A stretch of DNA of 64,000 bases from Gordonia hankookensis (lineage in GTDB: Bacteria; Actinomycetota; Actinomycetes; Mycobacteriales; Mycobacteriaceae), in NCBI RefSeq assembly GCF_014673215.1, contig NZ_JACWMS010000001.1:558001-622000 (forward strand), read 5' to 3'. This document shows, in pieces, positions 17,500 through 26,186 of this stretch. The notes below the pieces were generated by a model. It was not told the origin of the DNA and made no database searches. It saw only the letters and a program-made list of their open reading frames with translations. Each line of letters opens with the position of its first letter. Position 1 is the stretch's first letter. A program made the position numbers and the translations under genes.

Positions 17500-17967
17500 G
17501 TGACGGGACCCACATCCCAACGGCCGCAGCCGATGAAACTGCAACGCGTGACCAACCGCATCGTCCGCGCCCTGCTGGCCACACCCGTGATCAGCCGCGG
17601 TATCGGCCGACGTCTGGTCACCGTGTACGTCGTCGGGCGGAAATCCGGTAAGCGGTACACCGTGCCGGTCGCCTACACATCCCACGACGGGAAGTTGTTG
17701 ATCGGCACGCCGTTCGCGTGGGGCAAGAACCTGAGAACCGGCGAATCCGTGGAGATCCGGCTGATGGGCCGGCGGCGGCCGGCCGATGTCGAGGCGTTCA
17801 CCGACGAGCCGAGCGTCGTCGAGCACTACGCCGTCATCTGCCGTGACAACAAGCAGTTCGCCTCCTTCAACAAGATCGGCATCGGCTCCGACGGGACTCC
17901 CGATCCCGAGGATCTGCACACCGCATTCACCGCCGGAGCGCGCTCCATCCTGCTGACCCCCCGCTGA
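17500..17967 (+). CDS. Deazaflavin-dependent nitroreductase family protein (DUF385)
   Basis: A 155-residue split-beta-barrel protein. The blocks LVTVYVVGRKSGKRYTVPVAY, LLIGTPFAWGKNLRTG and VEIRLMGRRRPADVEAF match the Ddn/DUF385 family, which in mycobacteria and relatives binds coenzyme F420. Its physiological substrate is unknown. GTG 17500 is the longest start; ATG 17533 (MKLQRVTNRI) is equally reasonable. It lies 17 bp before the diacylglycerol-kinase-like gene, so the two may share a transcript. Confidence 0.78.
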   Translation: MTGPTSQRPQPMKLQRVTNRIVRALLATPVISRGIGRRLVTVYVVGRKSGKRYTVPVAYTSHDGKLLIGTPFAWGKNLRTGESVEIRLMGRRRPADVEAFTDEPSVVEHYAVICRDNKQFASFNKIGIGSDGTPDPEDLHTAFTAGARSILLTPR

Positions 17968-17984
17968 GCAGCGGGAGACGACGC

Positions 17985-19343
17985 ATGCAGTCCACCCCTG
18001 CCTCGGTGCCTGGGCTCGACCGCCGCCTCAGCGCCGGCATTGCTCTGACCGGTGTCGCCCTGATGGCCGTGGTGGTGGTGGGGTTCGTGATCACCCGAGG
18101 AATCGACGTCGTGATCGGGCTCATCGGCTTCGGCATCGCCACCGCCGGTGCGTGGTGGGTCATCACGGAGCGGGCCGTACGTCGCCTCGGCGGGGCGATC
18201 GCGGTCGCCGTCGGCATGGCCGTCATCGCCGTCGCATTGACGCAGGCGCTCGCCGATCCGGCAACGGTCGCGGTTCGACTGCTCACCGCAGGCGCCGTGT
18301 TGGCCGTCGCCACCGGGTGTGCCCGGTACGCGCTGGCGCCGGATCTGCATGCACTCGATCTGACCAGGGAGTCCAGACGCCCGGCGAAGCCGGTGCTGAT
18401 CTGCAATCCCAAGTCGGGCGGCGGGAAGGTCGAACGGTTCGGCATCGTCTCTGCGGCAAGGGATCTGGGTGTTGAAGTGCTCGTACTCGGTCCCGACGAC
18501 GATCTCGAGCAACTCGCCCGGGATGCCGTGGCGCGCGGGGCCGACTGCCTCGGCATGGCGGGCGGCGACGGGTCGCAGGCCCTCGTCGCGTCGGTTGCCG
18601 TCGAGAACGGACTGCCGTTCGTCTGCATCAGCGCGGGCACGCGCAATCACTTCGCCCTCGACCTCGGGCTCGACCGTGAGGACCCGAAGGCAGGCCTGCT
18701 GGCATTCCGGGATGCGGTGGAGCGGCGGGTCGATCATGCCACCGTCAACGGCCGTCTGTTCGTCAACAACGTGTCACTGGGCGTCTACGCGACCGTCGTG
18801 CACGAGAGCTCGTATCGGGCGGAGAAAGCCCAGACGTTCGCCACGATGCTGCCCGACCTGCTGGGCCGCACCGCCGAGCCCTTCGATCTCCAGTTCACCT
18901 CCCCCACCGGCGACGAGGTCGACGGGTCGTTCGTCATCCTGGTGTCGAACAATCCCTATACCGCAACGGCTTCGCTGGACGCCGCGACTCGACGGGCGAT
19001 GGACACCGGTCGGCTCGGCGTCATCGCGATCTCCACCTCGACCGGGGCCGAGGCAGCCCGACTGCTGACCAGATCCGCGCTCGGCCTACGCAGGACCAGC
19101 CGCTTCTGGCATGAATTCGCGACCGAGGAGTTCGAGATCCGATCGCGCGGCGGGCGGGCATTCGTCGGCATCGACGGCGAAGCACTGGAGCTGACGACAC
19201 CTTTGCGATTCCGCAGTCATCCGCGGGAGCTGCGCCTGCTGGTCCCCGCCGGCAATCGCGCCGCCGCGGCGCGCCGACGCGCACGGGCCGTGGATCTGCG
19301 GTCCCTGGTCGATCTGACGAGGGGGCAGGCCCCGCGGATGTGA
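17985..19343 (+). CDS. Diacylglycerol kinase catalytic-domain protein with membrane N-terminus
   Basis: A 452-residue protein. Residues 10-110 contain four hydrophobic helices. The lipid-kinase domain begins near 140 with VLICNPKSGGGKV, continues with the nucleotide loop MAGGDGSQALVAS and the conserved SAGTRNHFALDLGLDREDP, and ends with RAFVGIDGEALEL. This is the DAGK/YegS/sphingosine-kinase fold, which phosphorylates a lipid hydroxyl. The membrane anchor suggests action on bilayer diacylglycerol or a related lipid; the exact substrate is not readable. Confidence 0.85.
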   Translation: MQSTPASVPGLDRRLSAGIALTGVALMAVVVVGFVITRGIDVVIGLIGFGIATAGAWWVITERAVRRLGGAIAVAVGMAVIAVALTQALADPATVAVRLLTAGAVLAVATGCARYALAPDLHALDLTRESRRPAKPVLICNPKSGGGKVERFGIVSAARDLGVEVLVLGPDDDLEQLARDAVARGADCLGMAGGDGSQALVASVAVENGLPFVCISAGTRNHFALDLGLDREDPKAGLLAFRDAVERRVDHATVNGRLFVNNVSLGVYATVVHESSYRAEKAQTFATMLPDLLGRTAEPFDLQFTSPTGDEVDGSFVILVSNNPYTATASLDAATRRAMDTGRLGVIAISTSTGAEAARLLTRSALGLRRTSRFWHEFATEEFEIRSRGGRAFVGIDGEALELTTPLRFRSHPRELRLLVPAGNRAAAARRRARAVDLRSLVDLTRGQAPRM

Positions 19344-19388
19344 GATCCCGGGTCATGGCCATCCGATGACCGCCACCCACCGACCGGG

Positions 19389-19754
19389 TCACCACCACAC
19401 GGTTGACAGCCACGCGACCACCGCAGCGACGGCGACCAGTGCGACGTTCAAGCCGATGAGCCGAGCCTCACCGCGGCGGAGATGCAGTGCGATGGCACCG
19501 ATCTGGAGTAGCACGAGCGCGACCGCCGACACCGATGCGAGGACCGCGGCGATGCCCGTTGCGGGCGGCAGGATCAGCCCGAGCGCACCGAGCACCTCGA
19601 GGATGCCGATGGTCCGCACGAACCCCAGTGGCACGGTGTCGATCCACCCCATCATCGGTCGGAGCCGGTCCGGGGATCGCATCACTTTGATCCCGCCCGA
19701 GTAGAGATAGAACAGCGCCAGGATCGCGCCGACGATCCAGTAGGCGATGACCAC
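19389..19754 (-). CDS. DoxX-family membrane protein
   Basis: A 121-residue protein of four hydrophobic helices, with the family-typical opening IVGAILALFYLYSGGIKVMRSPDRLR and a Pro-Pro kink in GALGLILPPATGIAA. DoxX-like proteins are associated with oxidoreductase or thiol-stress systems in some actinobacteria, but the biochemistry is unsettled. It is divergent from an HxlR regulator with a palindrome between, so its expression is probably controlled by it. Confidence 0.83.
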   Translation of the reverse strand: MVIAYWIVGAILALFYLYSGGIKVMRSPDRLRPMMGWIDTVPLGFVRTIGILEVLGALGLILPPATGIAAVLASVSAVALVLLQIGAIALHLRRGEARLIGLNVALVAVAAVVAWLSTVWW

Positions 19755-19822
19755 GGGAATCCTCCTTGGTTACGATGTGTAAGCAACTGCATTGTCGATC
19801 AGAATCGGGTGCCGTACAAAAG

Positions 19823-19836
19823 GCACACGCGTGTGC
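19823..19836. promoter_or_regulatory. HxlR operator candidate
   Basis: GCACACGCGTGTGC is a perfect 14-bp palindrome, 22 bp before the HxlR start and between it and the divergent DoxX gene. Confidence 0.55.
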
Positions 19837-19857
19837 GTCACTGACAAGGAGCTGTCG

Positions 19858-20271
19858 ATGGCCGACGACGAACGCCTCTGTTCGATCCGGGGCGACCTGG
19901 GGCAGGCCGTCCGAAATCTACTCGACCGGATCGCGGACAAATGGGCGCTGCTCATCATCGCGACCCTGCACGATCGCCAGTTGAGGTTCACCGAGGTGCA
20001 GCGGCTGATTCCCGGCATCTCACAACGGATGCTGTCGCTGACCCTGCGAAAGCTCGAACGCGACGGTCTGGTCGCACGCACGGCGTATGCGGAGGTGCCG
20101 CCCCGAGTCGAGTACCGTCTCACCGACCTGGCGGACTCGCTGCTCCCTCATGCGATCGCGCTGGCCAACTGGGCGGCCGAGCACAACGACACCATCGGCA
20201 TGAATCGTCGCGAGTACGACGCGAGGCGTGACGAGGAGACGGCATCGCGCCGACGACGCCGGATGCCCTGA
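19858..20271 (+). CDS. HxlR family transcriptional regulator
   Basis: A 137-residue winged-helix protein. CSIRGDLGQAVRNLLDRIADKWALLIIATL followed by LRFTEVQRLIPGISQRMLSLTLRKLERDGLVART is the HxlR signature, with the conserved Cys near the N-terminus that often senses oxidants or electrophiles. Start at ATG 19858 (MADDERLCS). It is divergent from the DoxX gene, the common arrangement for HxlR-controlled redox-responsive genes. Confidence 0.9.
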   Translation: MADDERLCSIRGDLGQAVRNLLDRIADKWALLIIATLHDRQLRFTEVQRLIPGISQRMLSLTLRKLERDGLVARTAYAEVPPRVEYRLTDLADSLLPHAIALANWAAEHNDTIGMNRREYDARRDEETASRRRRRMP

Positions 20272-20303
20272 CGGCCGGCATCCCCAGCTCCGGACCGCGG
20301 CCG

Positions 20304-22025
20304 TCAATCCCTCGAACTCGCCACCGGCTTCTGTGGCGGCCTGCCGCGCAATGCCGACGCCACCGCCGCACAGATCGACAGTGCGATCGAGGCGGCGAAG
20401 ACCACCACGAGGCCATCGTGGAAGGGCCCCGAGAGCAGATCCGGGAAGAAGCTGTGCCCGGTCAGGTGATCACGTTGGGCGGCCGTGAGCCCGTCGAGCG
20501 TTCCCGTTCCCGCGAGCAGGTGATCGATCGGGTTGACGCCGAGCATGGCCGAGAAGAGTGACGACACCGGCGGCAGGTTCGCGACATCGTTCGCGACGCC
20601 CGCCGACACCCCCTGCTGCTGGAGCCCGGACGACATCGCCTCGGGCAGATTTGCCGAGAGCCCGACCACCATGAGCGAGAAGAACACGCCGATCGACAGC
20701 GCCGTCCCGGAGTTCTGGAACGTGGCACGCATGCCCGACGCGACCCCGCGGTAGCGCGCAGGCACACTGCTCATGATCGACGATGTGTTGGGCGCGGCGA
20801 ACATCCCCGTGCCCACGCCGTTCAGCGCGATCAACAGGGCGAAAGCCCAGTACGAGAAGGTGATCGGCAGGAACAGCAGCCCGACGAAGCTCGACCCGAA
20901 CAGCACCATGCCGACGGTCGAGAATCCGCGCGCGCCGAATCGGTCCGACATCGCGCCGGTGAGCGGGCCGGACACGAAGAAGCCCAAGGTCAACGGCAGC
21001 ATGAAGATACCCGCCCACAGTGGGGTGTCGGCATAGTCGTAGCCGTGCAGCGGCAACCAGATGCCCTGCAGCCAGATGATCAGGATGAACTGCAGTCCGC
21101 CCTGCGCCAGCGACGCACAGAGAGCCGCCCCGTTACCCGCCGAGAAGGCGCGGATCTTGAACAGGCCCAGCTCGATCATGGGTTCGGCCACACGCTTTTC
21201 GATGAGGACGAATGAAACGAGCAGCACCACCCCGGTCACCAACAAGGCGATCGTCGTCGGTGCGGTCCAGCCCATCGTGTGCCCACCATGGGGCTGCAGG
21301 CCGATCGTGATGGCGACGAGGACCGCGGACAGTCCGATCGCGAAGGTCCCGTTACCCCACCAATCGATCCGGCCGGGATGCCGTTCTCCGCTGTCGCGGA
21401 GTTTGAGATAGGCCCATAGAGTGAAGAAGACGCCGACCGGGACATTGACCCAGAACACGGCGCGCCAGTCCCAGGCCGCCAGCAACCCGCCGAGAACCAG
21501 CCCGGTGAGTTGGCCCGCCAGCGCCGCAACCTGGTTGAGTCCGAGTGCGAAGCCACGGCGATCGGCCGGGAAGGCATCGGTGAGAATCGCCGCGGAGTTG
21601 CCCGTGAGCATCGACCCGCCCAGGGCCTGGAGCACGCGCCAGGCGATCAGCCAGGTCGCGGCCGCCGAAGCGTGAAAAGGGTCGAACGACAACAGGATCG
21701 ACGCCACTGTGAACACCGCGAAGCCCGCGTTGTAGATCCGCACGCGGCCGAACATGTCACCCAGCCGGCCCAGCGTGGTGACCGCCACCGCCTGGACGAG
21801 GCGATACCCCATGATCATCCAGAGCAGGTACCCGATGTTCTCCGATGCAAGGGGATCCAGGCCGATACCCCGGAAGATCGCGGGCAGCGAGATGATCACG
21901 ATCGACCCGTCGAGCGCTGACATGAACACCGCCGCAGTGGTGTTCGACAACGCGACCCAGCGATAACCGTCGTCGGGTGTCGTGGGCGTCGGTGACGTGG
22001 ACTGCAGCGCGGAGGACGTGCTCAC
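20304..22025 (-). CDS. MFS drug efflux transporter, DHA2 (14-TMS) family
   Basis: A 573-residue multidrug exporter. Motif A-like TTLGRLGDMFGRVRIY and the family-typical NTTAAVFMSALDGSIVIISLPAIFRGIG near the N-terminus identify the DHA2 (EmrB/QacA-like) group. About 14 hydrophobic helices are visible. Its GTG start overlaps the stop of the MarR gene (GTGA), so regulator and pump form one operon controlled by the palindrome at 22475-22500. Confidence 0.92.
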   Translation of the reverse strand: MSTSSALQSTSPTPTTPDDGYRWVALSNTTAAVFMSALDGSIVIISLPAIFRGIGLDPLASENIGYLLWMIMGYRLVQAVAVTTLGRLGDMFGRVRIYNAGFAVFTVASILLSFDPFHASAAATWLIAWRVLQALGGSMLTGNSAAILTDAFPADRRGFALGLNQVAALAGQLTGLVLGGLLAAWDWRAVFWVNVPVGVFFTLWAYLKLRDSGERHPGRIDWWGNGTFAIGLSAVLVAITIGLQPHGGHTMGWTAPTTIALLVTGVVLLVSFVLIEKRVAEPMIELGLFKIRAFSAGNGAALCASLAQGGLQFILIIWLQGIWLPLHGYDYADTPLWAGIFMLPLTLGFFVSGPLTGAMSDRFGARGFSTVGMVLFGSSFVGLLFLPITFSYWAFALLIALNGVGTGMFAAPNTSSIMSSVPARYRGVASGMRATFQNSGTALSIGVFFSLMVVGLSANLPEAMSSGLQQQGVSAGVANDVANLPPVSSLFSAMLGVNPIDHLLAGTGTLDGLTAAQRDHLTGHSFFPDLLSGPFHDGLVVVFAASIALSICAAVASALRGRPPQKPVASSRD

Positions 22026-22462
22026 AGCGCATCCCGCACTCGTTCGAGAAGCGGTAACGCGTCGGCCACGGTTGCGATCTCGTCAGCGCTCAACGTCGAC
22101 GACATCGCCTCGGCGATGGAACGAGTGCTGTGATTGCGCCGGTCGGTGAGCGCCTCCCCACCAGCAGCGGTCAGACTCAGCAGGATGCGACGGCCATCGG
22201 TCGGGTCGGGCGCACGGACGATCAGCCCCCGCTCCTGCAGTGCGGCGATGGTGACCCCCATCGACTGGGGGCTGACGTGACCGTGCCGGGCCAGATCCGC
22301 GGCCGAACAGGAGCCGTCCCGATCCAGCCGGGCGAGAACCATCGTCTCCGGCACGCTCGGGTCGTCGGGGCCGCGGTGCTGGCGTAATTGGCGCACCAAC
22401 GACCCGACGGTGATACGCAGCCCGGACGCCACATCGAGGACATCGCGATCGCCATCAGCCAT
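22022..22462 (-). CDS. MarR family transcriptional regulator
   Basis: A 146-residue winged-helix repressor with VPETMVLARLDRDGSCSAADLARHGHVSPQSMGVTIAALQERGLIVR and the wing DPTDGRRILLSLTAAG. It is first in an operon with the DHA2 efflux pump, the classic MarR-pump arrangement. A perfect inverted repeat 13 bp upstream of the start is the probable autoregulatory site; a ligand of the repressor, often a phenolic drug, would induce the pump. Confidence 0.92.
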   Translation of the reverse strand: MADGDRDVLDVASGLRITVGSLVRQLRQHRGPDDPSVPETMVLARLDRDGSCSAADLARHGHVSPQSMGVTIAALQERGLIVRAPDPTDGRRILLSLTAAGGEALTDRRNHSTRSIAEAMSSTLSADEIATVADALPLLERVRDAL

Positions 22463-22474
22463 TTCATCAACCTA

Positions 22475-22500
22475 ACTTGATCAGTTTCTCCTGATCAAGT
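22475..22500. promoter_or_regulatory. MarR operator
   Basis: ACTTGATCAG and its exact complement flank a 6-nt spacer in front of the MarR-pump operon. Arm length and spacing suit a MarR dimer. Confidence 0.8.
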
Positions 22501-22701
22501 CGGACATACCGACTGTTTCGACGACGACCTCGCCTCGCAACCGGCCGCGGAGTCCGTCGAATCCGACACCGGCTCGGGCCGATTCGGATGAATCGGACAA
22601 AGTTCGTGGCGATCCGCGGGCTGACGAAGCCTGAGTGATCGAGTGCACATCCGGACGTCTAGATTGGGCCGCTGACGGTACACAATTCTGAGGGAGTCGG
22701 T

Positions 22702-24111
22702 GTGGTGACGAACGAAGACGTCGAAGTCCGGGCATCCACGGAACGCGACGAGGGCTACCAACGGGGTCTGACCACCCGGACGGTCCAGATGATCGCGATC
22801 GGCGGCGCGATCGGCACCGGCCTGTTCTACGGTTCCGGCGGCGCGATCGAGAAGGCCGGGCCGGCTCTCATCCTCGCCTACGCCCTCGCGGGCCTGGCGA
22901 TCTTCATCGTCATGCGCGCGCTCGGCGAATTGCTGATCTACCGACCGATCTCGGGCGGCATCAGCGAGTACGCCGACGAGTTCCTGGGCCGCTTCGCCGG
23001 CTTCAGCCAGGGGTGGACCTACTGGGCCGTGTGGACAACGACCTGCATGGCCGAGATCACCGTGGCCGGCAAGTACATCAACTACTGGTGGCCGTCCATC
23101 CCCGTCTGGGTGACGGCGCTGGTCGCGCTGATGGTCCTCTTCGGCGCGAACCTGATCTCGGTCGGCATGTTCGGTCGCGCGGAGTTCTGGTTCTCGGCGA
23201 TCAAGGTCACCGCGATCCTCGGCATGATCATCGTCGGCATCGGGGTGCTGCTGCCGATCGCGGGCCTGGGACCCGACACCGGCCCATCGGTGACGAATCT
23301 GTGGAGTGACGGCGGCTTCTTCGCGACCGGGTTCACCAATGCGTTGCTGAGCCTGCAGATCGTGATGTTCGCCTACGTGGGTGTGGAACTCGTCGGCGTG
23401 ACCGCCGGTGAGGCGCAGAACCCGAGGGTCACGTTGCGCAAGGCCATCAACTCCGTTCCGTTCCGCATCGGCGTCTTCTATGTGGGCTCCCTCGTCGTGA
23501 TCCTGTCGGTACGGAGCTGGCGCGACTTCCAGGAGGGCCAGAGTCCGTTCGTGTCGGTGTTCGAATACATCGGAATCCCTGGTGCGGCAGGCATCGTCAA
23601 CTTCGTGCTGCTGACCGCCGCACTGTCGTCGTGCAACTCCGGCATCTACTCCACCGGCCGGATGGTGCGTTCGCTGGCCCAGCGCGGCGATGCACCACGG
23701 CAACTCGCTCGGCTGTCCGGTCGCCAGGTCCCCATCGGGGGAATCGTGCTGAGTGCCGTGGTGATGGTGGCCGGTGTCGTCGTGAACGTGATCGACCCAG
23801 ACCACGCCTTCTCCTACATCACCTCGGTGTCCACGGTCGGCATCATCGTCGTGTGGGGAACGATCCTGGTGTGTCACATGGCCTATCGCAAGAAGGTGGC
23901 CCGCGGAGAGCTTCCGGCGTCGGACTATCGAGTGCCGGGCGCGCCGGTCACCACCTGGGCTGCGCTGGCCTTTCTCCTCATGGTGTTCGTTCTGCTGTTC
24001 TTCGACACCGACGGCCGCGTCGCGTTGATCGTCGGCGCGGTCTGGTTTGCCTGCGTGGGAATCGGCTACCTGGCGTGGTCGCGTGGTAGATCGCTCGCCG
24101 GAACGCGCTGA
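22702..24111 (+). CDS. Amino acid permease (APC superfamily)
   Basis: A 469-residue transporter with about 12 helices. The opening RGLTTRTVQMIAIGGAIGTGLFYGSG is the amino-acid-binding helix-1 motif of the AAT/GABA permease subgroup, and SGGISEYADEFLGRFAGF plus FAYVGVELVGVTAGEAQNP are also diagnostic. It would import amino acids by proton symport; the specific substrate is not evident. A 7-bp inverted repeat (CCGATTC, spacer GGAT) at 22579-22596 lies in its promoter region. The 3' end overlaps the convergent 688-aa gene by 46 bp. Confidence 0.9.
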   Translation: MVTNEDVEVRASTERDEGYQRGLTTRTVQMIAIGGAIGTGLFYGSGGAIEKAGPALILAYALAGLAIFIVMRALGELLIYRPISGGISEYADEFLGRFAGFSQGWTYWAVWTTTCMAEITVAGKYINYWWPSIPVWVTALVALMVLFGANLISVGMFGRAEFWFSAIKVTAILGMIIVGIGVLLPIAGLGPDTGPSVTNLWSDGGFFATGFTNALLSLQIVMFAYVGVELVGVTAGEAQNPRVTLRKAINSVPFRIGVFYVGSLVVILSVRSWRDFQEGQSPFVSVFEYIGIPGAAGIVNFVLLTAALSSCNSGIYSTGRMVRSLAQRGDAPRQLARLSGRQVPIGGIVLSAVVMVAGVVVNVIDPDHAFSYITSVSTVGIIVVWGTILVCHMAYRKKVARGELPASDYRVPGAPVTTWAALAFLLMVFVLLFFDTDGRVALIVGAVWFACVGIGYLAWSRGRSLAGTR

Positions 24112-26132
24112 CCGACGTGCGGTAGATCGCCCGTCTCCGGCCGACCCATTCGGTCGACTCCCCAGCTTCGTTCGACGTAACCGATCACCCGTGCGACGTC
24201 CTCGGACGGAACATCTTCGGTCGCACCGTCTTCGAGCGGGTCGGCGTGAAAGATGTACAGCCGCGAGGCGAATTGTTCGAAGGGCAGCGATCCCTCGCCT
24301 GGTCGCTCACCGTTGCCTGCCGTGCCGACCACCACCGAGTCTCCCCAGTCCTGCCCGCTGTCGTTGTTCGGGTTGAAGAAATAGACGCGGATGACACCGT
24401 TCGGGTCCGCGGCGACCCGCAGGATGGTGATCGCATGCCAGCCGACGTAGCGCGCGGCGCTGTCGGTGAACGCGATCCCGGCGGGTTGCGGGTGGATGAG
24501 CGGCTGATTGCCGTTGTAGCCGGGGTGGTACGCCGCGTAGAACTGACGGATGAAATCGTCGAGGTCGATGATGTCGCCGGTCGCCACGTCGACGTTGATC
24601 CGGAAGCCCCGGGCCGACCACCAACCGTGGAACTCCGGGTTCACCCAGCGATGTGGGTCACCGGGACGGTCGGCACAGCGGCGGACCATCTCCGCGTAGA
24701 TCCGATCGAGATGCGGAACCACCAGGAGCGAAACAGGATCCAGATCGATCGGATCGGCCGTGGCGACCCCGCCGACGCTCTCCACCGACGACACGCGCTG
24801 CCCTTCGAAATGGGCGACGACCTCGTCGTCGCGGGCCGCCCAGGCCACCACCTGCAGCAGATAGTCGGGATCGTTGTACGCCCACATCGACAACGCACGG
24901 GCCGACTGGCAGGTCGGATTATCCCCCTGCCCGACACCCAGCGGCTGGCCGAGCATCGACAGCAGGCCGCCGATGAGCAGCGACTCGGGATCGACGGCGG
25001 GGCCGAAAGCCGACTGCAGACGTCGGGAGACCGTCGACGAGAGCTTCAGCGCCAGTTGCCGCCACAGCGACGGGACCACCGGTGGCTGATGCAGGATTCC
25101 GCGGTCGAGCAGCAACGCGAGGCCGTACAGGCACTGCGCGTTCTGCGGATGCACGGTCCGGGTGATCAGCTCGAGCACCAGGTCGGTGTAGCGGAGCAGA
25201 CAGTTGCGCCCCACCTCCGACAACCCGAGCGCTTCAGGGAGGAGAAAGACGTTGTCGTCCACCAGGAACCGGGCCAACGCGGCGTGGTACGGGGACACGA
25301 GGCCGGTGTCGTGCATGGCTCGCGCGAATCCGCGTGCCTCGAACTCGAGCCCTTCGGCGTCCATCGCCGACAATCGCGACAGATAGACGTCGGTGCCCGG
25401 ATCCTCCCGACATGCCTCGGTCGGCCCGAAGAGCGCCGTGGTCAGCCGATCGAGACCCTGCGCGGACGTGCCGAGGTCGACGTCGGGATCGTTGCGATGG
25501 ACCGCGATCCGCGTGACCATGGCCTTGACGTGATCGACCTGGATGGGTCGCTGCCGGAGTATCCGCCAGATCTCCTCGACCAACTCGTCGAGCACGCTGT
25601 CGTAGCCGATCTGGTCGAGAACGTAGCCGAAGACCTCGCGGATCACCTTGGCGGCGCTCCCCTGTCGCACGCGCTCGGCCTCCGACGGCGGCGCGAGCAG
25701 CAGGTCGAGGTTCATCGCGAGGATCTGTGACAGGAACCGCCGGGCGTCGTCGGCCGTCATGTCGGCATGGTCGTAGTCGCCCATCGCGATCGCGACCATC
25801 CGCAACTCGCTCGTCGACTCCAGGATCACGGTGTCGGTGTGACCACTGCGCAGGCTGGGACCGGCGAGCGCCGGCACCAGGATGCTCGGTTGATCCCAGT
25901 CGGTCCCGGCAAAGACGCCGGCACTCTCGAGTGTTGCGGCGCGGTCGCGCACGGCCGCGCAGCCACCCTCCTGGGTGAGCACACGGCGCAGCGCATCGAG
26001 GACCCGACGCACTTTGCCGACCTTGGCGAAGTCCGGCGCGTCGAGCATGGCCGCGGTGGCGTGATCGAGTTGCTCGACCCGGGTTGCCAGCGCCCGGCCG
26101 GAGTCGGTGTGGTCCGAAGAAGGCACTAGCAC
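24066..26132 (-). CDS. Large protein with apparent Cys-His-Asn (papain/transglutaminase-like) active site
   Basis: A 688-residue cytoplasmic protein I cannot assign to a named family. The first ~390 residues look alpha-helical and Leu-rich. A helix-start motif GQGDNPTCQSARALSMW places Cys408 as in papain-fold enzymes. About 155 residues on, YVGWHAITILRV gives His566, and VYFFNPNNDSGQDWG gives Asn587, the right order and spacing for a Cys-His-Asn triad of a transglutaminase, protease or deamidase. It lies 54 bp downstream of the ATP-grasp gene, so the two are probably cotranscribed. GTG 26132 and 26126 are both possible starts. Confidence 0.7.
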   Translation of the reverse strand: MLVPSSDHTDSGRALATRVEQLDHATAAMLDAPDFAKVGKVRRVLDALRRVLTQEGGCAAVRDRAATLESAGVFAGTDWDQPSILVPALAGPSLRSGHTDTVILESTSELRMVAIAMGDYDHADMTADDARRFLSQILAMNLDLLLAPPSEAERVRQGSAAKVIREVFGYVLDQIGYDSVLDELVEEIWRILRQRPIQVDHVKAMVTRIAVHRNDPDVDLGTSAQGLDRLTTALFGPTEACREDPGTDVYLSRLSAMDAEGLEFEARGFARAMHDTGLVSPYHAALARFLVDDNVFLLPEALGLSEVGRNCLLRYTDLVLELITRTVHPQNAQCLYGLALLLDRGILHQPPVVPSLWRQLALKLSSTVSRRLQSAFGPAVDPESLLIGGLLSMLGQPLGVGQGDNPTCQSARALSMWAYNDPDYLLQVVAWAARDDEVVAHFEGQRVSSVESVGGVATADPIDLDPVSLLVVPHLDRIYAEMVRRCADRPGDPHRWVNPEFHGWWSARGFRINVDVATGDIIDLDDFIRQFYAAYHPGYNGNQPLIHPQPAGIAFTDSAARYVGWHAITILRVAADPNGVIRVYFFNPNNDSGQDWGDSVVVGTAGNGERPGEGSLPFEQFASRLYIFHADPLEDGATEDVPSEDVARVIGYVERSWGVDRMGRPETGDLPHVGQRVPASDLPRDHAR

Positions 26133-26186
26133 CCTTTGCTGTCCTCACGGTCCGCACAGGGCACGCGTGGTGGCCCCGTCCAGATC

